Assembly (NCBI GenBank): GCA_003162555.1
Contig: PMNQ01000102.1
Span: forward strand, 8,941-14,406
Origin: Gammaproteobacteria bacterium
GTDB taxonomy: Bacteria; Pseudomonadota; Gammaproteobacteria; Steroidobacterales; Steroidobacteraceae
Reading direction: 5' to 3'
Length of the DNA: 5,466 nucleotides
A program made the translations under genes and the position numbers. The notes under the pieces are model-generated. The model made no database searches. It worked only from the letters and a program-made list of their open reading frames with translations, and was not told where the DNA came from. Shown piece by piece: positions 1 to 5,131 of this stretch; within the stretch, counting starts at the first letter, position 1, and the number at the start of each line of letters is the position of its first letter.

Positions 1-159
1 GTGTTCGCGCCGCAGTGCCTGTCGACACTCGCGACCGTGCGCCGCGAGACCAATTCCTGGCGCTATCCGCTGATCATGGCCGGCTACCTGTTCGCGATGG
101 CCTATGCGGCCTCGTTTGCCACCTACCAGATCGCGACGGCATTCGCGGTGGGAACTTAA
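1..159 (+). CDS. feoB: FeoB ferrous iron transport protein, C-terminal fragment
   Basis: This is the 3' end of a gene that begins before the window; 52 residues and a TAA stop are visible. FeoB is the inner-membrane Fe(II) transporter with an N-terminal GTPase domain and a C-terminal helical permease domain; only the end of the permease is seen here. The diagnostic stretch is FAPQCLSTLATVRRETNSW, which matches the conserved FeoB tail in which a Cys and a T-[LV]-A-x-[VL]-[RK]-[RK]-E-T segment precede the last transmembrane helix. It is followed by a hydrophobic helix (YPLIMAGYLFAMAYAASFA) and a short end. The gene finishes three bases before a small Cys-rich membrane protein, the usual feo operon arrangement. 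The GTPase motifs cannot be checked because they lie outside the window. The family call is confident; the integrity of the full gene is unknown. Confidence 0.9.
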   Translation: MFAPQCLSTLATVRRETNSWRYPLIMAGYLFAMAYAASFATYQIATAFAVGT

Positions 160-162
160 GCC

Positions 163-354
163 ATGTGGCAGCAGCTCATCGTTGCGTTGATCGTCATTGC
201 CGCCGCGGTGTATGCGGCACGCGCCCTGGGTCCGCGCCGCTGGCGGCGGCGTGCGAACACGAGCGGTGCTACCGGCGCTGCGGGCGCAGCGGGTGCGGCC
301 GGGGGCGCGGCGGGTCCATGCGGTTGCGGTAAGGACGACGGCGGCTGCCACTGA
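163..354 (+). CDS. FeoB-associated small Cys-rich membrane protein
   Basis: A 63-residue protein that starts ATG three bases after the feoB stop and is very likely co-transcribed and translationally coupled with it. Residues 4-19 form one hydrophobic helix (LIVALIVIAAAVYAA). A strongly basic patch follows (RRWRRR, residues 25-30), which by the positive-inside rule would place the C-terminus in the cytoplasm. Residues 35-51 are a Gly/Ala low-complexity linker, and the tail carries three cysteines and a final His (C53, C55, C62, H63) in the pattern CGCGKDDGGCH. Small one-helix proteins with a cytoplasmic Cys cluster are common directly after feoB in proteobacteria, and some occupy the position of FeoC. 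A role in metal sensing or assisting FeoB is inferred from position and cysteines only. It is not a typical winged-helix FeoC. The size, helix, Cys tail and spacing together support a real gene. Confidence 0.8.
   Translation: MWQQLIVALIVIAAAVYAARALGPRRWRRRANTSGATGAAGAAGAAGGAAGPCGCGKDDGGCH
265..315 (+). repeat. Gly-Ala-Ala codon repeat inside the small Feo protein
   Basis: Residues 35-51 of the small membrane protein read as repeated Gly-Ala-Ala triplets, giving a GC-rich imperfect 9-bp tandem repeat. It forms a flexible spacer between the basic membrane-proximal patch and the Cys cluster. Such tracts can vary in length between strains by slippage. Confidence 0.6.
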
Positions 355-399
355 TCGATTCAGGACAAGACTCGCGGCTCCGCGAGACTTATCGATTCA
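354..399. repeat. 9-bp direct repeats flanking the hairpin
   Basis: ATCGATTCA occurs at 354-362 and again at 391-399, with the hairpin in the 28 bp between. The left copy begins on the last base of the small Feo protein's stop codon and the right copy overlaps the - strand frame's stop. Equal short repeats bracketing a palindrome can mark an old small insertion, or they may be chance. Confidence 0.45.
367..390. terminator. Candidate bidirectional terminator hairpin between converging genes
   Basis: The arms CTCGCG (371-376) and CGCGAG (381-386) pair perfectly around a GCTC loop. The stem can extend past one A-A mismatch through AAG (367-369) and CTT (388-390). It lies 12 bases after the stop of the small Feo protein and touches the stop codon of the - strand reading frame that ends at 389, where a shared terminator would be expected. 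Neither side carries a strong T-run (CTTATCG on the + side, CTTGTCC on the - side), so intrinsic termination would be weak. The hairpin is clear by eye; the terminator role is inference. Confidence 0.4.
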
Positions 400-589
400 A
401 TTCCCGGCGCAGCCTTTGCATCGTCTTTGCGCTGGTTGCTCCCCACAGCCCGCGGCCTGATCCAGCCAGCGGCAGGATGGACTGCTTGCGACCGGCGCTG
501 CTATTGGTGTCGAGCGGTTTGGTCGCTACGATCAAATGTGGTAGCTGGATGCGGGCCACTTCAACTTCGTGATATTTTCTGGTCGCCAT
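389..589 (-). CDS. Small hypothetical protein, 66 aa, possibly antitoxin-like
   Basis: I do not recognise this gene with certainty. The frame stays open further upstream to 706, but the ATG at 589 is preferred because GAGAGG sits seven bases before it. The protein begins MATRKYHEVEVARIQLPHL and ends in a Gly-rich turn followed by a basic helix (LAGSGRGLWG, then SAKTMQRLRRELNR). It has no signal peptide or membrane segment. The ending loosely recalls the toxin-binding tails of VapB-type antitoxins, where a Gly-Leu-Trp turn precedes an LR-rich helix, but the N-terminus shows no recognisable ribbon-helix-helix or AbrB fold and no toxin gene lies downstream (feo occupies that side). Codon choice is less GC-biased than in its neighbours (AGA, AAA, TAT, CTA, TTG, GTA and CAT are all used), suggesting an accessory or recently acquired gene. 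The ribosome site and isolated position support coding; function is unknown. Confidence 0.5.
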   Translation of the reverse strand: MATRKYHEVEVARIQLPHLIVATKPLDTNSSAGRKQSILPLAGSGRGLWGATSAKTMQRLRRELNR

Positions 590-596
590 AGAAGCA

Positions 597-602
597 CCTC
601 TC
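597..602 (-). promoter_or_regulatory. Shine-Dalgarno site for the 66-aa small gene
   Basis: Read on the - strand, GAGAGG lies seven bases before the ATG at 589. It is a clear ribosome site and decides that start over the longer upstream open frame. Confidence 0.6.
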
Positions 603-608
603 GGGAAC

Positions 609-635
609 TGTATATCCGGTGCATATTCGTTGCAA
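609..635 (-). promoter_or_regulatory. Weak candidate promoter for the 66-aa small gene
   Basis: On the - strand, TTGCAA (635-630) and TATACA (614-609) resemble -35 and -10 boxes, but the 15-bp spacing is short. Transcription would start near 602, very close to the ATG at 589. The local sequence is AT-richer than the surrounding genes. This is a reading by eye only. Confidence 0.22.
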
Positions 636-706
636 TCCAGGCGCACGATCGAAATGCACAAAGGCGAGTCCGAATTTCGGCCTAAAGCAGGCGTAAACTG
701 CGTCAC

Positions 707-2326
707 ATGAAAACCAAGAACGTCTGGCGGCGCCGTGCTGATTCACTGCTCATGGCGCTGATGTGTGCCGTGCTGGTTGGTGCACTGGTACGTCCGGCCC
801 GAGCCGGCTCCGACACTCCATTCGACGTGACCGGCAGAAACATCGCCGAGCTCGCCGCTGCACAACAGCGGGGCCGCGTCACCTCGCTCCAGCTGGTCGA
901 CGCCTACCTGGCGCGCATCGCGCGCATCGACCGCGCAGGCCCGTCGCTGCACAGCGTGCTGGCGATCAACCCGCAGGCGCGCGCCCAGGCGCGGGCGCTC
1001 GACCGTGAGCGCGCCGCCGGACACGTGCGCGGACCACTGCACGGCATTCCGCTGCTGATCAAGGACAACATCGAGACCGCCGATCCGCTGCCCACGACGG
1101 CCGGCTCGCTCGCGCTCGCGGACAATCGCGGTGGACGCGATGCGCCGCTGGTCGCACGGCTCCGTGCGGCCGGCGCTGTGATCCTCGGCAAGACCAACCT
1201 CTCGGAGTGGGCCAATATCCGCTCGACCAGTTCGGTCAGCGGCTGGAGCGCGACCGGTGGCCAGACGCGCAATCCCTACGCACTTGATCGCAGCGCCTGC
1301 GGTTCGAGTTCCGGCAGCGCCGCCGCCGTGGCGGCGAGCCTCGCTGCAGCCGCGATCGGCACCGAAACGGACGGATCGATCACCTGTCCGGCATCGATGA
1401 ACGGCCTGGTGGGGATCAAACCCACGGTCGGCCTGGTCTCGCGCACTTTCGTCGTGCCGATCTCGCACAGCCAGGACACGCCGGGGCCTATTACGCATAC
1501 GGTTGCCGATGCCGCGCTATTGCTACAGGTGATTTCCGGTTCCGACCCGCTCGATCCGGCCACGCGCGGCGCCGAAAGTCACCGGCCGGATGCGGCCGCG
1601 GTGAGCGCGGGCCCAGGCCTCGCCGGCATGCGCGTTGGCGTGATGGCGGCCCCCAACGCATTGCCGGGCGTGCAGGCGCTGCTCGCAAATGCCGTGCGCC
1701 GCCTGACAGCAGCCGGAGCGATCGTCGTCGACGTGACCGCGCCGCCGGATGCCGACAAGCTCGGCGATTTTGAATTGACGGTGATGCTGACCGAACTGAA
1801 GTCCGACCTGAACGCCTATCTCGCCTCGACACCGCCGGCCGTGACCACGCGCACGCTCGCGGATGTCATTGCATTCAACCGCGCACACTCGGCGCGCGAG
1901 ATGCCGCTGTTCGGACAGGAACTGTTCACGCGTGCCGAGGCCACGACCGGCCTGCAGGACGCTGCCTACGTACAGGCTCTCGAATCAAGCCGGCGGATCG
2001 CCGGCCGCGATGGACTCGACAGCATCTTCGCCGCGCACCAGTTGCAGGCGCTGATCGCGTACACGGAAGGCCCGGCGATGCCGATCGACCCGGTCAACGG
2101 CGATGCGATCAACGGCTCGGGCCCCGGCAATCTGCCGGCAATCGCCGGCTATCCGCATCTCACATTGCCGATGGGCCTGGTCAAAGGCCTGCCAGTCGGG
2201 TTGTCGGTGATCGGACCGGTCTGGTCAGATGCCACCGTGCTGTCGATCGGCGCGGCCTGCGAGCGCGTGCTGGGGCCGATCGCGCCGCCGCGCTACGCCC
2301 GCACCACAGAGCAACTGCTCGACTAA
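707..2326 (+). CDS. Secreted amidase-signature enzyme, peptide-amidase-like
   Basis: A 539-residue amidase-signature (AS) family hydrolase. Residues 1-33 form a signal peptide: a basic start (KTKNVWRRR), a hydrophobic core (LLMALMCAVLVGALV) and a likely cut after ARA33, so it should act outside the cytoplasm. The Ser-cisSer-Lys triad is complete: Lys119 in IPLLIKDN, cis-Ser200 in ACGSSSGSAAA, and nucleophile Ser224 in GTETDGSITCPAS. The block around KTNLSEWAN, SGWSATGGQTRNPY and the region after the nucleophile (GLVSRTFVVPISHSQDTPGP) closely recalls the S. maltophilia peptide amidase, which removes the C-terminal amide of peptides. Length is normal for this secreted branch. GatA is unlikely: there is an export signal and no gatB or gatC nearby. 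The ATG start is chosen because it gives the whole signal peptide, although no clear Shine-Dalgarno site precedes it. Its stop overlaps the convergent peptidase gene. Family is near certain; substrate is inferred. Confidence 0.92.
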   Translation: MKTKNVWRRRADSLLMALMCAVLVGALVRPARAGSDTPFDVTGRNIAELAAAQQRGRVTSLQLVDAYLARIARIDRAGPSLHSVLAINPQARAQARALDRERAAGHVRGPLHGIPLLIKDNIETADPLPTTAGSLALADNRGGRDAPLVARLRAAGAVILGKTNLSEWANIRSTSSVSGWSATGGQTRNPYALDRSACGSSSGSAAAVAASLAAAAIGTETDGSITCPASMNGLVGIKPTVGLVSRTFVVPISHSQDTPGPITHTVADAALLLQVISGSDPLDPATRGAESHRPDAAAVSAGPGLAGMRVGVMAAPNALPGVQALLANAVRRLTAAGAIVVDVTAPPDADKLGDFELTVMLTELKSDLNAYLASTPPAVTTRTLADVIAFNRAHSAREMPLFGQELFTRAEATTGLQDAAYVQALESSRRIAGRDGLDSIFAAHQLQALIAYTEGPAMPIDPVNGDAINGSGPGNLPAIAGYPHLTLPMGLVKGLPVGLSVIGPVWSDATVLSIGAACERVLGPIAPPRYARTTEQLLD

Positions 2327-3990
2327 TTCGCCGCCGATGCGCGCCGGATGAAATCCGCCACATTCGCGTGCAGCGCCTTGAGCGAGGGCTCGTGCGCGTA
2401 CACCATGTGGCCGGATTCGTAAAAGCGGATTTCGATGTTGGCGCGCAGGCTGTCCGGAATTGGCAGCTGGTTCAGTTCGTAGATGCCCTCGAAATAGGGT
2501 GTCGCCAGGTCGTAGTAGCCTGAATTGAGCATCAGCTTCAGGCGCGGGTTGTATTTCATCGCGACCGCGATATCGGGCAGCAGGTTCGGCGCCTTTCCCT
2601 CAAGCAACGAAACGTGCGCGCTGGTTGCGCCCCAGGCCGCGTTGATATCCGCGGGGATGACCCTGAAGTACCGGTCCGGCGAGAAGCCGAGCGTGCCGCG
2701 CACATAGTCGTTGAAGGCGGAGGCATAGGCTGAGCCGATGGCCGCGAACTGTGGGTCGTAATCGGCCTTCTTGCTCAGGCGGTCAATGGTGGGGCCGGCG
2801 AAGCGCGCGTCGAGCCTGCCGATGGTCGCATCGCTGTCGTCGCGAAAGTTCTTGGTGAATTCGCCGATGTCGATGCGCAGATTGGCCTTCTCGATGTAAT
2901 CGACCGGCAGGCCTGTGTAGTCATGCAGCTTGGCCGCGATCGCGTGCCGTTGCGCGGCGTCCAGTGTTGATCCCGCCAGGAGCGCCACGGCGTAATCGTG
3001 CATGGCGAATTGCTCGACTTCGCTCAGCAGCGCCGGCAGCGTGGCTGGCGCATTGCTCGTGCGATGGTGGTACCAGGCGGTGGCGGCGTAGGAGGGCAGC
3101 GCCACCAGGTACGGCAGATCGACGCCGGGATTGGTCTCGGCATCGTCGGCGTTGGCGTCGAAGACCTCGATCTGCGAGAGGTTGATGACGCCGTTGAAGT
3201 CGAGGAACTTCTCCGTCTCCAGTATCGCGATCAGCCTGGCGTTGCGTGTCGTGCCGTAGCTCTCGCCGAACAGGAATTTCGGCGAATTCCAGCGACCGTA
3301 TTTCGACAGGAACTGCACGATGAAATCGGCGAAGGCATGGGCGTCGCCGTCAATGTTGAAAAATTCCTTCTCCCGGTCCTTGCCGCTGATGCGGCTGAAC
3401 CCGGTGCCCGGCGCATCGATGAATACCAGGTCGCTCGCATCGAGCAGGCTGTACTCGTTGTTGACCACCGCATAGGGCGCCGCGCCCGGGTGCGTGTCAC
3501 CGGGCGTCAAGACGCGCTTCGGGCCGAAAGCGCCGATATGCAGCCAGATCGTGGATGAACCCGGGCCGCCGTTGAACAGGAAGGTGATCGGCCGCGCGGT
3601 TGCGCCACCCGAGTTCTTCACGAAATACGCGGTGTAGAACATGCTGGCTTCGGCGGGTGGAATTTTTTCGTCCTTGTCCGCGTTCTGCGGCACGTCGTCC
3701 CAGCCTTTGCCGTGGACGATCAGCGTGCCGGCCGTTGCCTGATAGTCGAGCTTGCGGCCGCCAATCGTGACCGAGCCCTCGCTGGTCTGCGTCTCGATCT
3801 TGAAATGAGCGTCGGGAGCGGGCTCGCCCGCAGCGCTGGATTTGTTTGCAGCAGCGGATTTGTCCGCGGCTGCGGTCTTGTCGGCAGCGGCAGCCTTGTC
3901 CGTGGCTGCAGGCGCGGCCGCGAGTGCCAGCGATGTGCTGATCAGCAGCCCAGCCAGCAGGCCGGACAGTTTGTGAATCGGCGTAGGCAT
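2323..3990 (-). CDS. Secreted S10 serine carboxypeptidase-like peptidase
   Basis: A 555-residue protein of peptidase family S10 (carboxypeptidase C/cathepsin A type, alpha/beta-hydrolase fold), whose members remove C-terminal residues from peptides, usually at acidic pH. A signal peptide (MPTPIHKLSGLLAGLLISTS through about residue 25) is followed by an Ala/Lys/Asp-rich repeat (27-56). The oxyanion-hole segment FNGGPGSS lies at 139-146, DLVFIDAPGTGFSR at 187-200, catalytic Ser244 in FGESYG, Asp494 in NSGYYDLATP and His528 in ESGHMV; the triad is complete. ATG at 3990 is chosen over the longer open frame because it starts the signal peptide and GGGGA precedes it by five bases. The gene sits 34 bp after the metallohydrolase stop, so both are likely one transcript. 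Its TAG stop overlaps the convergent amidase stop by 4 bp. Many bacterial members are annotated only as 'peptidase S10'; exopeptidase activity is inferred from the family. Confidence 0.93.
   Translation of the reverse strand: MPTPIHKLSGLLAGLLISTSLALAAAPAATDKAAAADKTAAADKSAAANKSSAAGEPAPDAHFKIETQTSEGSVTIGGRKLDYQATAGTLIVHGKGWDDVPQNADKDEKIPPAEASMFYTAYFVKNSGGATARPITFLFNGGPGSSTIWLHIGAFGPKRVLTPGDTHPGAAPYAVVNNEYSLLDASDLVFIDAPGTGFSRISGKDREKEFFNIDGDAHAFADFIVQFLSKYGRWNSPKFLFGESYGTTRNARLIAILETEKFLDFNGVINLSQIEVFDANADDAETNPGVDLPYLVALPSYAATAWYHHRTSNAPATLPALLSEVEQFAMHDYAVALLAGSTLDAAQRHAIAAKLHDYTGLPVDYIEKANLRIDIGEFTKNFRDDSDATIGRLDARFAGPTIDRLSKKADYDPQFAAIGSAYASAFNDYVRGTLGFSPDRYFRVIPADINAAWGATSAHVSLLEGKAPNLLPDIAVAMKYNPRLKLMLNSGYYDLATPYFEGIYELNQLPIPDSLRANIEIRFYESGHMVYAHEPSLKALHANVADFIRRASAAN
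3823..3912 (-). repeat. 18-bp tandem repeat encoding a hexapeptide linker
   Basis: Residues 27-56 of the S10 peptidase are five consecutive six-residue units: PAATDK, AAAADK, TAAADK, SAAANK, SSAAGE. Each unit is 18 bp. The tract lies just after the predicted signal-peptide cut and before the catalytic domain, so it would be a charged, flexible or helical N-terminal linker of the mature protein. Units differ at the first position and decay toward the C-terminal side, consistent with expansion by duplication followed by drift. Confidence 0.8.
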
Positions 3991-4024
3991 TGTTGTCCCC
4001 GTTATTTTTCCGTGCAGTTTGAAA

Positions 4025-5122
4025 TCATCCGCCGTCGTGGCCCTGCACGATCGGCTCTCCTTTCGCTTCCTTGTACGCGTTGCTGACCAGCGCATCGAGG
4101 AAGAAGCCACGCATCTGTGAGCGATCCCAGCTGTCGGCGCCGGCGAATTCGTCCTGCAGTTTCGCGAACCGGACTTCCTTGCGTACTTCCGCCAGCTCCA
4201 TGCCCTTGGCCGCCAGCGGCGCGACCTGGGCCCTGATGTCGGTGATCGCGGCCTGCAGCCGCTCGAGGTAGCGCCGATCGGTCTGGATCGCACCGTGCCC
4301 GGGCACCAGGAATGCGAAGTCGTAGCTCTTGAGCCGGTCGATCACGGTGAGCCATGAACCCGGGTACGAGGCTGAAGCGTAGGGAATCGGATGCACGACG
4401 ATGTCCCCGGTCGCCAGCACGCGTTGCCGCGGCGCCCAGATGATCACATCGCCGTCGGTGTTGGCTTTGCCGAGGAATGCGAGCTGGAGCGGCGTCTGCT
4501 CATCCGGGAGCTCGATTGAATCCGTGAACACCAGCGCGGCGGGATAGGCCTCGAGCCCCACGTAGCCAGCGACCATCTGCGGGCCGATCTCGACCACGCG
4601 TTGCCATTCGCGCCGCTCGTCCGCTGACAGCTTGGTACCCTTAAGCGCGCCGGCGCCGTAGTCCACCATGCCCTGGTAGTCGTGCGCATAGGTGTTGATG
4701 TAAGCCATCGGCGCGCCGGTCATGTTGCTGCGCGTGGCGGCGCTCGAAACGATGACGACATCCGGCCAGGCCTGCAGGAATGCACCGGCGCCGAGGTTGT
4801 GATCGCCGTGGTAATGCGTGTATACGAGGAACCGAACCGGCTTGTCGCTCAGCGCGCGGATCGCCGCCACGACATTGCGGCCCGAGGGAATCGATCCGCC
4901 AGCGTCGACCACCACGAGCGCGGCACGCTGCTCGAATACGATCACGTTGCCTTCGAACGGCGGCTGCGTGCTGCGCAGGTTGTTGTAGAGCAGCCAGGCG
5001 TGATCGGTGATCTTCAGCGTTTGCCGCGCGTAGGGGTCGGCAACCGCGGCGGGCGGTGGGGCAGCCGCAGCCAGCGCCGACGCCAGGCACGCGAGAGCGA
5101 GCAACAACAGCCGTGGGCGCAT
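4025..5122 (-). CDS. Exported metallo-beta-lactamase-fold hydrolase with altered metal site
   Basis: A 365-residue protein from ATG at 5122; a GTG directly upstream at 5125 would add one residue (numbering below counts from that GTG). A signal peptide (MRPRLLLLALACLASALAAA) indicates export. The core is a metallo-beta-lactamase fold: strand VIVFEQRAALVVVDAG, then the metal motif THYHGDH (His104, His106, Asp108, His109), Asp241 in VLATGD and His277 in VPGHG. The position that normally supplies the third His of the first metal site, in the pattern HTxGD, is Asn222 here (KANTDGD). A helical extension (about 285-355) follows the core. The family includes beta-lactamases, glyoxalase II, lactonases and many uncharacterised hydrolases; the substrate cannot be told from sequence, and I would not call it an antibiotic-resistance gene. 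The gene starts a few bases after the methyltransferase stop with no clear ribosome site, implying translational coupling. Confidence 0.88.
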   Translation of the reverse strand: MRPRLLLLALACLASALAAAAPPPAAVADPYARQTLKITDHAWLLYNNLRSTQPPFEGNVIVFEQRAALVVVDAGGSIPSGRNVVAAIRALSDKPVRFLVYTHYHGDHNLGAGAFLQAWPDVVIVSSAATRSNMTGAPMAYINTYAHDYQGMVDYGAGALKGTKLSADERREWQRVVEIGPQMVAGYVGLEAYPAALVFTDSIELPDEQTPLQLAFLGKANTDGDVIIWAPRQRVLATGDIVVHPIPYASASYPGSWLTVIDRLKSYDFAFLVPGHGAIQTDRRYLERLQAAITDIRAQVAPLAAKGMELAEVRKEVRFAKLQDEFAGADSWDRSQMRGFFLDALVSNAYKEAKGEPIVQGHDGG

Positions 5123-5131
5123 CACGCGGTG

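Larger units (their letters stand above)
590..706. other. Divergent intergenic region
   Basis: These 117 bp separate the divergently read small gene (- strand) and amidase (+ strand) and should contain both promoters. Composition is visibly AT-richer than in the flanking genes. On the + strand I find no convincing -35/-10 pair for the amidase; TAAACT (694-699) is the best -10-like match and no good ribosome site precedes the ATG at 707. An imperfect ATAT-N7-ATAT dyad (612-626) overlaps the candidate - strand promoter. Confidence 0.5.

Noticed and set aside
590..706. Longer 105-codon version of the small - strand gene starting at 706
   Set aside because: The ATG at 589 has a strong ribosome site at the right distance, and the longer form would run through the whole divergent intergenic region and abut the amidase start.
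743..1498. Open frame of 251 codons on the - strand inside the amidase gene
   Set aside because: Arg/Gly/Ala-rich composition typical of a shadow frame; the amidase on the + strand has all its catalytic motifs.
2309..2320. Palindrome GAGCAACTGCTC near the convergent stops as a terminator
   Set aside because: The arms are only 5 bp with a 2-base loop and no T-run follows on either strand, so it is too short to be a credible terminator.
707..2326. Calling the amidase GatA (Glu-tRNA amidotransferase subunit A)
   Set aside because: It has an export signal, no gatB or gatC neighbours, and closer resemblance to secreted peptide amidases.
2998..3558. Open frame of 186 codons on the + strand antisense to the S10 peptidase
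   Set aside because: It lies wholly inside a gene with a complete catalytic triad, has no recognisable domain, and long antisense frames are expected at this GC content.
3991..4293. 101-codon upstream extension of the peptidase frame
   Set aside because: It is Arg/Ser-rich, overlaps the metallohydrolase gene, and would bury the clear signal peptide that starts at 3990.
4025..5122. Calling the metallohydrolase a beta-lactamase resistance gene
   Set aside because: Only the general fold is shown, a usual metal His is replaced by Asn, and the family mostly contains hydrolases of other substrates.
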